DNA of 64,000 nucleotides from Fidelibacterota bacterium (lineage in GTDB: Bacteria > Fidelibacterota > Marinisomatia > SCGC-AAA003-L08 > TS1B11). The stretch spans positions 62,001 to 126,000 of the forward strand of contig SCKJ01000003.1 of the NCBI GenBank assembly GCA_004124875.1. The letters are read 5' to 3'. The notes beneath the pieces were generated by a model. It had not been told where the DNA came from, searched no databases, and saw only the letters and a list, made by a program, of their open reading frames with translations. Positions 16,385 to 25,882 of the stretch are shown one piece after another. The position numbers and the translations under genes are program-made. How positions within the stretch are numbered: the stretch's first letter is position 1; every line of letters starts with the position of its first letter.

Positions 16385-17800
16385 ATGAGTAATATCGCGC
16401 AGCTATTATCTTCCCGACCGGAACACCAGCCCATTTTGACTGCCGTCCGGCAGTTGGCTGAGGAATCGGGCCTGCAAGTCTACCTGGTCGGCGGCTATGT
16501 GCGCGACCTGCTCATGCAAAGAAATTCCAAGGACCTTGACCTGATGGTCGAGGGGGACGGCATCGCTTTTGCCGAAAGGCTCGCGAGGCAGCTCAAGTTG
16601 GGTCCCGTGGTCTCTTACGCTGATTTCGGCACGGCCCTCATTGCCGGGGGGGAGACCCGCATCGAGGTGGCCGCCGCCCGGAGCGAGATTTACAGCTCCG
16701 ATTCGCGGAAACCCGAAGTCAAGCCGGCGTCCCTGCTGAGCGATCTTTCGCGCCGCGACTTTACCATCAACGCCCTGGCGGTCTCCCTGTCCGGCGAGGA
16801 GTACGGCGGACTGAGCGACCCCTATGGCGGGCTCCGTGATATGCAGACGGGCATCCTGAAGACGCCCCTTGATCCGGATGTGACATTCAGCGACGATCCG
16901 CTCAGAATGTTGCGCGCGGCCCGTTTCGCGGCGCAGCTCGATTTCAGCATCGATCCCGCGATACACGCAAGCATGGAGCGCCAAGCCGGTAGAATGGAAA
17001 TCGTCAGCTGGGAGCGGGTCACGGAGGAGATCATGAAGCTGCTCTCCACCGACCGCCCCAGTATTGGCTTTTACATCCTCAAGGAGACCGGTTTGCTGCG
17101 GGAGGTTTTCCCTGAGTTGGACGTCATGTCGGGCGTGGAGTGGATCAACGGCCAGGGGCACAAGGATGTGTTTGTCCATACCTTGCAGGTGGTCGATAAC
17201 GCCGCCGCGCTCTCTTCCCGGCCGCAGCTTCGCTTTGCCGCGCTGGTCCACGATATTGCCAAGCCCGAAACCAAGCAGTTCGACCGCAGCCGGGGCTGGA
17301 CTTTTCATCACCACGAGGAAGTAGGCCGGAAGATGCTGCGCGCCGTGGCCAAGAGGATGCGCCTGTCCTCTGGTCTGCGGGACTACCTGATGAAAATGAC
17401 AAAGCTTCACTTGCGGCCTATCGCGCTGGCCAAAGAGGGCATCACCGATAGTGCAGTGCGGCGGCTGATGCACGAGGCGGGTGAAGAAATCGATGACCTG
17501 ATGATGCTCTGTCGCGCCGATGTGACCACCAAGCGTGAGTCCCGGGCGGCTCGCTATATGCAGAATTTTGAGCGGGTTGAAGAGCTGATGGCCGATGTAA
17601 CCATACGCGATGAAATGCAGGCGTTCCAATCGCCTGTGCGCGGCGCGGAGATCATGGCGGTGTGCAACCTCACCGAAGGCTGGCGTGTGGGAGTGCTGAA
17701 GAAGGCGATCGAGGAAGCCATTCTCGATGGCCATATCGAAAATAGCCACGCAGCGGCGCTGGCCTACCTCCACGAAATCAAGGACAAAGCCGGCACCTAG
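16385..17800 (+). CDS. tRNA nucleotidyltransferase with HD domain (CCA-adding or partial CCA activity)
   Basis: I take ATG 16385 as the start (471 residues); earlier in-frame codons overlap the flavoprotein remnant. The N-terminal half is a class II nucleotidyltransferase: VYLVGGYVRDLLMQR, the catalytic aspartates in KDLDLMVEGDG, and RRDFTINALA. SDDPLRMLRAARFAAQLDF marks the CCA-enzyme neck. The C-terminal half has an HD domain (VFVHTLQVVDNAA and ALVHDIAKPETKQF). The enzyme adds or repairs the CCA end of tRNAs. Some lineages split CC- and A-adding activities between two proteins; which applies here is not visible. Confidence 0.88.
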   Translation: MSNIAQLLSSRPEHQPILTAVRQLAEESGLQVYLVGGYVRDLLMQRNSKDLDLMVEGDGIAFAERLARQLKLGPVVSYADFGTALIAGGETRIEVAAARSEIYSSDSRKPEVKPASLLSDLSRRDFTINALAVSLSGEEYGGLSDPYGGLRDMQTGILKTPLDPDVTFSDDPLRMLRAARFAAQLDFSIDPAIHASMERQAGRMEIVSWERVTEEIMKLLSTDRPSIGFYILKETGLLREVFPELDVMSGVEWINGQGHKDVFVHTLQVVDNAAALSSRPQLRFAALVHDIAKPETKQFDRSRGWTFHHHEEVGRKMLRAVAKRMRLSSGLRDYLMKMTKLHLRPIALAKEGITDSAVRRLMHEAGEEIDDLMMLCRADVTTKRESRAARYMQNFERVEELMADVTIRDEMQAFQSPVRGAEIMAVCNLTEGWRVGVLKKAIEEAILDGHIENSHAAALAYLHEIKDKAGT

Positions 17801-17817
17801 AGAGCGCAAATAAAAGG

Positions 17818-17857
17818 TTGCCAGACGTTGCGTTACAGTGTTATACTTAACTGTAAC
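17818..17857 (+). promoter_or_regulatory. sigma70-like promoter overlapped by a GntR/YtrA-type operator
   Basis: TTGCCA (17818-17823) and TATACT (17842-17847) are spaced by 18 bases. The -10 box lies inside a perfect inverted repeat, GTTACAGT (17832-17839) and ACTGTAAC (17850-17857) with a 10-base gap. A further TACAGT copy follows at 17863-17868. This is the layout expected for autorepression by the GntR/YtrA-like protein encoded at 18105. About 240 bases of leader separate it from that gene; the leader holds only a doubtful small frame. Confidence 0.65.
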
Positions 17858-18104
17858 ACTAATACAGTATTATCATGATTGCCTTGCTTGCACCATATTC
17901 CTTGATCTCCCATCGCGCCGGCCGTGAAGCCTGGGCGGCGAGAGCCTTGGGAAGCCAGGCAGCTGCCAGGCGGCTGGAATTTTCTGCAGATCGATTTGGA
18001 AGGGAGCTGCGGCCCGGGTTTGCGACAGCCCTGCTGCCTGGGTCCACGCTCCCCTGGCCGGTGGACAAAGGCGGGCATGAGCGGCAGCATCCCCTGGAGG
18101 CCCG

Positions 18105-18479
18105 ATGAGCTATCAGTTTGACAGCACGACCCCCATCTACCTGCAGGTGGCACGGCAGATCAGGGACGCCATCGTCGAGGGCGATTTGCCTGAAGGGGAG
18201 GCGATACCTTCTGTCCGGCAAATATCGGTGGAGCGCAACCTGAATCCGCAAACGGTCCTTAACGCGACCCGTCTGCTGATGGATGAGGGCATCCTGGAGA
18301 AACAGCGGGGCATCGGCATTTTTGTAGCCGCAGGGGCGCGCAAAAAAATGCTGCATTTGGAGCGGCAAATCTTTGAGACGGAAGATGTGCCGGCGCTGGT
18401 TGACCGGGCGGCGCTGCTCAAATTTTCAGCCCATGAAACCACTAAAATCATTACAGCTGCATTTAAGGAGCGAAAGTGA
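18105..18479 (+). CDS. GntR-family transcriptional regulator, YtrA type
   Basis: The 124-residue protein has the GntR winged helix (PIYLQVARQIRDAIVEGDLP, then IPSVRQISVERNLNPQTVLN and EKQRGIGIFVAAGA). Only a short helical tail follows, as in the YtrA subfamily, which lacks a ligand-binding domain. YtrA-type repressors usually lead an operon with ABC transporter genes and repress it. Here an ATPase and a permease follow at once and an inverted repeat overlaps the promoter at 17818-17857. Its stop overlaps the next start region. Confidence 0.88.
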   Translation: MSYQFDSTTPIYLQVARQIRDAIVEGDLPEGEAIPSVRQISVERNLNPQTVLNATRLLMDEGILEKQRGIGIFVAAGARKKMLHLERQIFETEDVPALVDRAALLKFSAHETTKIITAAFKERK

Positions 18480-19333
18480 TGGAACCGCTAATCGCCATGC
18501 GCGAGGTAGGTAAATCCTATGGGAAAACCAGGGCCCTTGACAACATCAACCTGGAAATCATGCCGGGCCGGATTGTCGGTCTGGTGGGCCCTAACGGCGC
18601 CGGAAAATCGACCATGCTTAAGGCGTTGACCGGTGGGATCACTTACGATGGCGCCATTAAGATTTTGGGATACGAACCGCACAGCATGCGCCACAAAGTG
18701 ATGCTCGAAACGGGGGTGATCCACGATGTGTCCGTTTTGCCCCCCTGGATGAAAGTGGGGCACCTGATCGAGTACATGGATGGGGTCAATTCCGGCTTCA
18801 GCCGCGAAGCCTGCGAAAAGTTTCTGGCCGACACCACTATCAAACTCGATAGAAAGGTGCGCCAGCTTTCAAAAGGGATGAAAACCCAATTGCACCTGGC
18901 CCTGGTGCTGGCTACCCAGTCGCGCCTGCTGATTCTCGACGAGCCGACTCACGGCCTCGATATTCTGTTCCGCAAGCGGCTCTACTCCTCGGTTCTTGAG
19001 GACTACTTTGATAGCGAGAAGACGGTGGTCATCTCCACCCACCAGGTGGAGGAAGTGGAGCATATTCTCAGCGATGTCATATTCCTCGCCGGCGGCAAGC
19101 TGCTGCTGTACTGCAGCATGGAAGAGTTGCATGCCGAGTTTGTGCAGGTTATTTCTTCCGCCGGGAACGCCGACGCCGTCAGGGCCCTGGGACCGTTAAC
19201 GGAGCACGATATGTTTGGCAAAAAGGTGTTTGTTTTGCGCGGGGTGGACAGGTCCGCCATAGAGCCGCTGGGCGAATTGCAGGTTCCCACTGTCGCTGAC
19301 ATATTTGTGGCCCTGATGGGGGGTACGGCATGA
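18479..19333 (+). CDS. ABC transporter ATP-binding protein
   Basis: I chose ATG 18479, with AAGGAG seven bases upstream, over the GTG three bases earlier. Walker A is GPNGAGKST, the signature is the variant QLSKGMKTQLHLAL, and Walker B is RLLILDEPTHGLD, followed by a switch histidine in VISTHQVEEVE. The LSKGMK variant of LSGGQ is common in the YtrB/BcrA exporter branch. It works with the permease that starts four bases before its end (ATGA overlap) and is under the GntR/YtrA regulator. The exported substrate is unknown; YtrA-linked systems often respond to cell-wall stress. Confidence 0.88.
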   Translation: MEPLIAMREVGKSYGKTRALDNINLEIMPGRIVGLVGPNGAGKSTMLKALTGGITYDGAIKILGYEPHSMRHKVMLETGVIHDVSVLPPWMKVGHLIEYMDGVNSGFSREACEKFLADTTIKLDRKVRQLSKGMKTQLHLALVLATQSRLLILDEPTHGLDILFRKRLYSSVLEDYFDSEKTVVISTHQVEEVEHILSDVIFLAGGKLLLYCSMEELHAEFVQVISSAGNADAVRALGPLTEHDMFGKKVFVLRGVDRSAIEPLGELQVPTVADIFVALMGGTA

Positions 19334-20307
19334 CCGTTTTCAAGGCATTGGTGATGAGGGAATGGCGCGAATGGCGCACGGTCATGTTTGTTCTGGGCCT
19401 GATCTACCTGCTCGTCATGGTAGGCATTGTATATGGCATGCACCGGGGCATGCGGGTGCATAGTAGCGATGGGTCCCCCGGCGTGGAATTGCAATGGGAC
19501 GACGATGATGATGACCTGCGTCTGCGCGATGACGATTGGAGCTGGTCAGGGCCGTGGGACCTGGCGTCCTTTGTTTCCGGCGAGTTCATCCTGTTCGGCT
19601 ATGCGCACGGACTGAGGGGTACCGCCCATGTAATCAATTTTGCGCTGCTACTGCTAGCCATGTTTTATATGTCCGATGCGGTCTACAAGGAACGCGCCGA
19701 TGGCAGCACCTATTTCCATCGAAGTTTGCCCATTCAGGATCATACATTACTGCTCTCGAAGTTTATTGTGGGCACGCTGGGCATACTGCTGGTCTCGTAT
19801 CTGTTGGGCGTCTTGTCCGTGGCTATTGCCAGGGTCTCCCTGCCGGGCAGCCTGATTGCGTCGCTGGATGAGGCGGGTCTCTCCCTCAGCCAGATCGCCT
19901 ACGCCGATTTTCTGTTCGACTGGCTGGTTTACCACCTGCTCATCTTCCTCTGGCTCAGCCCTTATGCCGCCTACTTTCTGCTGGTCTCTGCCGCCACCCG
20001 CAGCCGGCCGCTGTTGGTCGGCCTGGGATTGCCAGTGTTGCTGGCTACGGTGGTGGGATATTTCACGCAGTCAGGGGCTTTGGCAGAACTGTTTATGAGC
20101 AACATTTCCCGCATAGGCAATGTTATTGCATGGGAGTGGCAGGGCCAGATGGCCATGTACCCGGAACCGGGGGATAAGATTGAGCTGTTCAGCAGCTTTG
20201 GCCGCTATGTCATTTCGGGCCGCACCGTCATTTCGCTGCTGGTCACCAGCGGCATGTTGGCGGCCACCTGGGCCGTGTATCGGAGAAATGTGGTGCCCTC
20301 GGCTTGA
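19330..20307 (+). CDS. ABC transporter permease (exporter type)
   Basis: The 325-residue protein has six likely membrane helices: one near residues 15-35, then an acidic extracytoplasmic loop (a run of Asp around residues 60-75), and five more from about residue 90 on, for example VGTLGILLVSYLLGVLSVAI. This matches ABC-2-type exporter permeases of the YtrC/D kind. The Asp-rich loop is encoded by a GAC/GAT-repeat stretch at 19499-19535. Coupled to the ATPase by an ATGA overlap. Confidence 0.8.
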   Translation: MTVFKALVMREWREWRTVMFVLGLIYLLVMVGIVYGMHRGMRVHSSDGSPGVELQWDDDDDDLRLRDDDWSWSGPWDLASFVSGEFILFGYAHGLRGTAHVINFALLLLAMFYMSDAVYKERADGSTYFHRSLPIQDHTLLLSKFIVGTLGILLVSYLLGVLSVAIARVSLPGSLIASLDEAGLSLSQIAYADFLFDWLVYHLLIFLWLSPYAAYFLLVSAATRSRPLLVGLGLPVLLATVVGYFTQSGALAELFMSNISRIGNVIAWEWQGQMAMYPEPGDKIELFSSFGRYVISGRTVISLLVTSGMLAATWAVYRRNVVPSA

Positions 20308-20386
20308 TGAAGATACTCGGGCTTGATTCGTTTTGAATCTTCGCTCACATTAATTAGCTTCATCCAAGTCTCACCGGAGGGCAGCG

Positions 20387-21082
20387 ATGACTGTATGGCA
20401 AAGAATCATTACGATTTATTCTAATCCCAGGGCAACTTTTTCAAGCTTTGAGGGGTCTATTTCACTAAAGGATGTGACCGTTCCGATATTGATATTGTTG
20501 GTTGTGTCGTTCGGCTCTCAACTGTTTATCCAGCCTATGGCTTTTGATGAGCAGATCAGCCGCATAGAACAAAACCAGGATATTTCAGAAGAACAAAAAG
20601 AGGCCGCATTGGACCGTATGGAAAGCATGATTGGTAATCCCATCAGCGTGAAAAGCTTCCTGCTCACAACAGTGGTGACCCTGGTAGGGCTGGCCGTGCT
20701 GGCGGGGCTGGTGATGTTTTTTGGATCGTTTATCCTCGCAGGCGAGGCGACCTTTCAACAGGCGCTGGTCATTGTTGTATTTGTCAGCATGATTGGCGTA
20801 CTGGAATCAGCGGTGAAAATACCCCTGATTTTGCAGAGTGGGACGATACAGGTTGAGACCGGGATGGCGCTGTTATTGCCAGTCAGTCTGGATGGCACGC
20901 TCCTGTACCGTTTTTTCCATCGGCTCGATTTTTTTGCCATGTGGAAGATGACGCTCATCGCCATGGGCACCGCTATGGTATTCAGGACCTCGGAAAAGTC
21001 GGCTCGCCTGGCCTATTTTTCCGCTTGGGTCGGACTGATGTTCTTGCTGGCCTGGCTGCTTGACAGCCGTCTAATGGCTTAA
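20387..21082 (+). CDS. Yip1-domain-like membrane protein
   Basis: The 231-residue protein begins MTVWQRIITIYSNPRATFSS, typical of bacterial Yip1-family proteins, and has about five membrane helices with a short charged loop (residues 48-80) after the first. Yip1-like proteins are widespread and of unclear role; in eukaryotes the family works in vesicle trafficking. It follows the ABC operon by about 80 bases, with its own GGAGGG site before ATG. Confidence 0.7.
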   Translation: MTVWQRIITIYSNPRATFSSFEGSISLKDVTVPILILLVVSFGSQLFIQPMAFDEQISRIEQNQDISEEQKEAALDRMESMIGNPISVKSFLLTTVVTLVGLAVLAGLVMFFGSFILAGEATFQQALVIVVFVSMIGVLESAVKIPLILQSGTIQVETGMALLLPVSLDGTLLYRFFHRLDFFAMWKMTLIAMGTAMVFRTSEKSARLAYFSAWVGLMFLLAWLLDSRLMA

Positions 21083-21137
21083 TGGTGGTTGATCTGCGCG
21101 AAATGATACAGCTTCAATTTGGAACATCCCATCCTTT

Positions 21138-21164
21138 TTGTCATTAACAAAACTCGAGTATATT
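21138..21164 (+). promoter_or_regulatory. possible sigma70 promoter for the efflux operon
   Basis: TTGTCA (21138-21143) and TATATT (21159-21164) lie upstream of the tolC-like gene. The spacing of 15 is shorter than ideal, so this is tentative. Confidence 0.35.
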
Positions 21165-21181
21165 CGTCCAAAGTGAGGTAT

Positions 21182-22477
21182 ATGATGTCGACTGCAAGAA
21201 ACATTTTTCTAACCGCTTTGATGGGTCCCGCGCTGATACTGGCACAAAACGCCGGCGGGCTGACTCTTGATCAACTGCTGGATATTGGGTTGAGCAACAA
21301 CAGCGACATCCGCATCGCCGAACATAACCTGCAAACGGCACGGTCAAACCGGCGAGGCTCCTTTTCGGGCCTGGTGCCGAGCCTGCAGACCTCAATTTTT
21401 CGGGACATGAATCCACGGCAGACTCTCACAACCAGCGGCACTCTACAGGACGCTGAGGCGTTTAGCTCATCGTTTACCATCTCCCAAACGATATTTGACG
21501 GCGCACAGTCCTGGTACAACGCCGCCAGCGGTCGGAACCAGGTTGAAGGGAGCACCGCTTCGCTGGATGTTGCCCGTCTGCAGACGGTCCTGTTTATCAA
21601 ACAGTCTTACTTCAGTTATCTTTCTTTCCGGGCCCTGCTGGAGGTTGCCGGAGAGGCCCTCATATTGAGCGAGCGGCAGCTCGATCTGGTGCAGGAGCGC
21701 TTCAAGTTGCAGGCCGTCAGGGAAACGGATCTGCTGAAGGCTAAAGTCAGCACAGGTCAGCGCCGGGCCGATGTGCATACGGCCAGGCAGAGGCTCACCG
21801 AGGCCGGCACGCAGCTAAACATGGTGCTGGGTATCGATCCGCTGGCCCCCATCAACATCGCCGATGAAGAGGTGGCGCTGGCGCAGATGCCCGGCCGCGA
21901 GGAGTCGTTTGCCCGGATGTCCAGGTTGAACCCACAGCTACAGGCCCAGGCCTATGCCGTCAAGGGCGCCCAGATAAGCGCGAAAATGCAGCGCGGCGTT
22001 CTGATGCCAACAATACGCCTGAGTTACTCCGCCAGCGCCTTGGGTTCTGCGTTGGATGAAGTTTTCGATGGGACCACACTGGGAAACAACAGTCGCACCA
22101 GCCTGGCCATTTCGCTGCCCTTGTTCACTGGACTACGCAATTCGTCCAGCTACAGCCGGGCCCGTTATTTCGCACTGGCGGAGGAAGAGCGTCTGAGTTC
22201 GTTGGAACGGGACTTGCGCCGGCAGCTGGAAAATACGTTCTCCAATCTTGAGACGCTGCTGCTGGTGCATCCCATTAACGAAGAGGTGCTGGCCTCCGCC
22301 CAGGCAGATGTGCGGCTCGCCGAGGAACAGTATAACCTGGGCGCCATTTCCATCCTCGATCTGCTGAACGCGCAGGTCTCGCTGATTACAGCCAAAAGCA
22401 CGAGGGTGCGGACGATTTACGATGTCAAATCCGCCGAGGCGCAGCTGCAGGCACTAACGGGAACTCCTGTCGAATGA
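21182..22477 (+). CDS. TolC-family outer membrane efflux protein
   Basis: ATG 21182 follows a GTGAGG site and gives a signal peptide (MMSTARNIFLTALMGPALIL, cleaved after AQ). The body shows the duplicated TolC architecture: LTLDQLLDIGLSNNSDIRIA at the start, long coiled helices (about residues 110-190 and 320-400), and LAEEQYNLGAISILDLLNAQ near the end, the hallmark of the second repeat. TolC proteins form the outer-membrane duct of tripartite pumps. The membrane fusion protein starts inside the stop codon (ATGA). Confidence 0.9.
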   Translation: MMSTARNIFLTALMGPALILAQNAGGLTLDQLLDIGLSNNSDIRIAEHNLQTARSNRRGSFSGLVPSLQTSIFRDMNPRQTLTTSGTLQDAEAFSSSFTISQTIFDGAQSWYNAASGRNQVEGSTASLDVARLQTVLFIKQSYFSYLSFRALLEVAGEALILSERQLDLVQERFKLQAVRETDLLKAKVSTGQRRADVHTARQRLTEAGTQLNMVLGIDPLAPINIADEEVALAQMPGREESFARMSRLNPQLQAQAYAVKGAQISAKMQRGVLMPTIRLSYSASALGSALDEVFDGTTLGNNSRTSLAISLPLFTGLRNSSSYSRARYFALAEEERLSSLERDLRRQLENTFSNLETLLLVHPINEEVLASAQADVRLAEEQYNLGAISILDLLNAQVSLITAKSTRVRTIYDVKSAEAQLQALTGTPVE

Positions 22478-23919
22478 AAAATATCTTTGCGCGGGTGAAA
22501 CAGGTTGTGGCGGACATGACCCGCAAACAGATGATGATCGCCGGCGGCATAACGCTGTTGGTCATCCTGATGATCGTCCGCAACAGTTCCGGCAATGCGG
22601 ATGAGAGTGACCGGACGCAATCGAAACCAGTGACGGTGCAGATCGAAATGGTCTCCACACAGCTCGTCGAGCAGACGGTAACAGCGGCTGGCAAAATTCA
22701 ACCCGTTTATGAAACGGAGATTTCCTCCACAGTCAGCGCGCAGATTATAGAGCTCCTCGTTATGGAGGGTGACGAAGTATCCGCCGGGGATACCCTCGTT
22801 ATCCTCGACAGCAAACGCGCTGAAGCGGCCTTCGAGCGTTCCCGCTCGGGTCTGCGTTCAGCCGCCGCCCGTGACAAACAGGTGAAGGCGGAGCTGGGGC
22901 GTGGCAGGCTGCTCTACGAGAAAAAACTGATCTCTCTTCAGGATATGGAAATACTGGAAGCGTCGGCTGAAACGGCCGCCAGCAGCCGTGAGCAGGCCAA
23001 GGCGACGCTGGATCAGGCCCGGGACGATCTGAGTAAAACCGTGCTCATAGCGCTAAGCGGCGGTGTCGTGACCCGCCTCAACAAGGAGGTTGGCGAGATG
23101 GCCCTCGGCTCTACTTTCCAGGCCGATGTGCTGCTGGTCATCAGCGACCTGTCATCCATGGAAGTGATTGTGGATGTTGACGAGACCGATGTCGTCGATG
23201 TGGAGATTCTCGACATGGTCTCCATTGAAATCGACGCGCTGCCCATGACGACTTTTACCGGTCGAGTGTCCAGAGTGGCGCATTCGGCCACCGTGCTGGG
23301 CGCCGGAACGCAGGAGCAATCGACCAACTTCAAGGTGGTTGTCACGCTCGACATCAATCCCGATTCCAATCGCATTGATCCCCGCCTGCGCCCCGGTATG
23401 TCATCCACGGCCACCATTACCACTTCCCGGAGGGAAGATGCCATTGCCGTGCCCATCCAGGCGCTGGCCGTCAGGCAGCCGGTGCCACCCGAAAAGATGG
23501 ATGCTGACGGCGGTGAGGGCAAGAGCGGCGACGGGACCAGTGGGCAAGCTGGCAGCAGCGATGGCAATGGCAGTAGCAGTAGCAGTGGCAGCGGGAGTAG
23601 CCGAGGCAGGGGCGGCAAGCGGGCCGAACCGATCGAAGTGGTATTTGTGGTGGTTAAAGACAGCAGCGCGAAAGAGGGCGGATTCCTGTCAAAACTATTT
23701 AAGGGCAAGCAGGCTGAACGGGTGGAGCAGCGTCCGGTGAAACTCGGCATATCCTCTGACACGCACTATGAAATTTTATCGGGACTGGCCGTTGATGAGG
23801 AGATTGTGATCGGCAATTACAAGGCCGTCAGCAAGGAATTGAAAGACGGCAGCATCATATCGCGCAAAAAGAGTGGTGAACAACGCCGTGGCGGCAACAG
23901 AAGGGGCGGCAGCCGATGA
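22474..23919 (+). CDS. membrane fusion protein of a MacA-like efflux pump
   Basis: The 481-residue protein has one N-terminal membrane helix ([13 protein letters not shown]), a biotinyl-lipoyl-like segment ([20 protein letters not shown]), a helical hairpin (about residues 120-185), and beta-barrel parts, as in HlyD/MacA adaptors. An unusual Gly/Ser-rich linker of about 35 residues lies near 349-384 ([20 protein letters not shown]). It is encoded by GCAGTA/GCAGTG hexamer repeats, and 23570-23591 matches intergenic 13209-13230 at 21 of 22 bases. The gene lies between the outer-membrane duct and the ABC ATPase with ATGA overlaps on both sides. Confidence 0.88.
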   Translation: MKNIFARVKQVVADMTRKQMMIAGGITLLVILMIVRNSSGNADESDRTQSKPVTVQIEMVSTQLVEQTVTAAGKIQPVYETEISSTVSAQIIELLVMEGDEVSAGDTLVILDSKRAEAAFERSRSGLRSAAARDKQVKAELGRGRLLYEKKLISLQDMEILEASAETAASSREQAKATLDQARDDLSKTVLIALSGGVVTRLNKEVGEMALGSTFQADVLLVISDLSSMEVIVDVDETDVVDVEILDMVSIEIDALPMTTFTGRVSRVAHSATVLGAGTQEQSTNFKVVVTLDINPDSNRIDPRLRPGMSSTATITTSRREDAIAVPIQALAVRQPVPPEKMDADGGEGKSGDGTSGQAGSSDGNGSSSSSGSGSSRGRGGKRAEPIEVVFVVVKDSSAKEGGFLSKLFKGKQAERVEQRPVKLGISSDTHYEILSGLAVDEEIVIGNYKAVSKELKDGSIISRKKSGEQRRGGNRRGGSR

Positions 23920-24671
23920 GTGCCGGGCAACCCGCCAGCGCTGGCAACGGCCAGGATCCCATTATCATCTTAACGGGGGTCACCAAAGTTTACGATATGG
24001 GCAAGGAGCAAATCCACGCCCTGCGGGGCATCGATCTGAAGATCTCCGCCAACGAGTATATCTCTATCATGGGTCCCTCAGGTTCAGGCAAATCGACGCT
24101 GATGAATGTCATCGGATGCCTGGACACCCCTACTGCGGGGCGTTATGAATTCGAGGGCGAACTCGTTTGCGATGTCGACGGGGACAAGATCACCCGCATG
24201 GACGACGACGATCTCGCCGGTATCCGCAACCGTAAGATCGGGTTTGTCTTCCAGACATTCAACCTGCTGGCCCGCACATCGGCCCTGCGCAATGTGGAGC
24301 TGCCCCTGGTCTACGCCGGTGTGTCGCGGAAGGAGCGCAGCGTCAGGGCCCGGGAAGCGCTGGAAATCGTGGGTCTGGCTGACCGCGCCGACCATGCTCC
24401 CAGCGAGCTCAGCGGCGGGCAACGGCAGCGGGTCGCCATTGCGCGGGCGCTGGTCACCAAGCCCAGCATTATTCTCGCTGATGAACCGACGGGAAATCTC
24501 GATTCGACCACCAGCAGGGAGATCATGTCTTTTATGGATGAGTTGCACTCGCAGGGCAACACCATCATTCTCGTCACCCACGAGGCTGACATTGCCAAAC
24601 ATGCCCACCGGGTAATCCACATACTGGACGGCCAGGTGGCGAGCGATGAGCGCGGCGCGGCGGCGGCATGA
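23916..24671 (+). CDS. MacB/LolD-type ABC ATPase
   Basis: The 251-residue protein is a separate ATPase of the MacB/LolD branch: Walker [10 protein letters not shown], the branch-typical [20 protein letters not shown], signature [16 protein letters not shown], Walker [14 protein letters not shown], and the switch histidine in [15 protein letters not shown]. In MacB this domain is fused to the permease; here it is a free subunit that must serve the two permeases downstream. ATGA overlaps couple it to both neighbours. Confidence 0.92.
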   Translation: MSAGQPASAGNGQDPIIILTGVTKVYDMGKEQIHALRGIDLKISANEYISIMGPSGSGKSTLMNVIGCLDTPTAGRYEFEGELVCDVDGDKITRMDDDDLAGIRNRKIGFVFQTFNLLARTSALRNVELPLVYAGVSRKERSVRAREALEIVGLADRADHAPSELSGGQRQRVAIARALVTKPSIILADEPTGNLDSTTSREIMSFMDELHSQGNTIILVTHEADIAKHAHRVIHILDGQVASDERGAAAA

Positions 24672-25882
24672 TTGAGACATTGCGCATTGCCGGCTCGGCG
24701 CTGTGGGCCCACAAGTTCAGGGCGTTTCTCACCACCCTGGGCATTGCCATCGGCATCTTCACCATCGGCGTGGTCATGGCGATTATTGAGGGCCTCAACA
24801 CCTCGTTTGCCGACCAGATTTCGCACCTCGGCTCCGATGTGCTGTACGTCGACAAAAGGGCGTGGTTCCAGGGGCGGGACGCCTGGATCAATGCCCGCCA
24901 GCGAAAAAATATCGGTCTCGATGCTGTTGAGTACATCAGCGCCCGGGCGCAATATGTCAGCCATGTCAGTCCGCGCATTTTTCAGCGTGGACAACTGAAG
25001 TTCAGGGAGAAATCGCTCGATGGCATTGCATTGATGGGCGTGCATGCTGATATGGCTATCATCCAGGGGCAGGAGGTGGTGGAAGGCCGGTTCCTCTCCT
25101 CCCTTGATACGGATCATCGCAGACCGGTTACCGTCATTGGCGAGGCGGTGCGTGAAAGCTTGTTTGAGGGGCAGGACGCGGTGGGCAAGCGGCTGACGAT
25201 TAATGGCCGCAAATTCCTCGTGATTGGCGTACTGGAGAAGCAGGGGACCATGCTGGGCCGCAACCTGGACAATGTTGCCTATGTTCCCGCTGAAACATTT
25301 CTGAAAATGTTTGGCCGCCGGTGGCGGAATATCACCATTGCGGTGAAGGCCTCCTCACCTGAGCTGGTGAACGATGCCAAAGATGAGCTTGAAGGGATCA
25401 TGCGCAGGTATCGCAAACTGCGTCCCGGGCAGGAGAACGACTTCGCCATCAATCAGCAAAGTTCACTGCAGGAGTTTTACGACAAGGCCACCGGCATGTT
25501 GTGGATGGTGGCCATCGGCATCGGCTCCATTTCGCTGATTGTCGGGGGCGTGGGAGTGATGAATATCATGCTGGTGACCGTTACCGAGAGAACCTTTGAA
25601 ATCGGCATCCGTAAGAGCCTCGGGGCCCGGCGCAGCGCCATCCTCTGGCAATTTTTGGTGGAAAGCATGGTGGTCTCCGCATTGGGGGTGCTGGTCGGCT
25701 TTGTGGCCGCATCGGGCACGGCCATCTTTATTCAGAACAATACACCGCTGGCTGCCAGGATACCGCCAACCTGGCTCGGTTTGGGGATTGGAGTTGTGGT
25801 CATCGTAGGACTTATATTCGGCCTGTGGCCGGCCACCAAGGCGGCGCGGCTCGATCCCATTGAAGCATTAAGGTATGAATAG
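24668..25882 (+). CDS. MacB/FtsX-type ABC permease, first of two
   Basis: The 404-residue protein has the MacB permease fold: one N-terminal helix ([20 protein letters not shown]), a large periplasmic domain of about 230 residues, then three C-terminal helices with [20 protein letters not shown] and the end [12 protein letters not shown]. MacB-type permeases do not pump across the inner membrane but drive the periplasmic adaptor and TolC mechanically. The next gene is a second, diverged permease starting right after this stop, so a heterodimer is likely. Confidence 0.9.
   Translation: MIETLRIAGSALWAHKFRAFLTTLGIAIGIFTIGVVMAIIEGLNTSFADQISHLGSDVLYVDKRAWFQGRDAWINARQRKNIGLDAVEYISARAQYVSHVSPRIFQRGQLKFREKSLDGIALMGVHADMAIIQGQEVVEGRFLSSLDTDHRRPVTVIGEAVRESLFEGQDAVGKRLTINGRKFLVIGVLEKQGTMLGRNLDNVAYVPAETFLKMFGRRWRNITIAVKASSPELVNDAKDELEGIMRRYRKLRPGQENDFAINQQSSLQEFYDKATGMLWMVAIGIGSISLIVGGVGVMNIMLVTVTERTFEIGIRKSLGARRSAILWQFLVESMVVSALGVLVGFVAASGTAIFIQNNTPLAARIPPTWLGLGIGVVVIVGLIFGLWPATKAARLDPIEALRYE

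Noticed and set aside
16406-17809. 467-codon open frame antisense to the tRNA nucleotidyltransferase
   Set aside because: It is covered fully by a conserved gene on the other strand; it has no recognisable domain and arises from the GC-rich third codon positions of that gene.
17875-18108. 77-codon frame in the leader of the GntR-ABC operon, ending with an ATGA overlap on the regulator start
   Set aside because: No ribosome-binding site and no recognisable domain; the Arg/Ala/Gly-rich composition fits chance in GC-rich DNA. Kept as a point to check, not as a gene.
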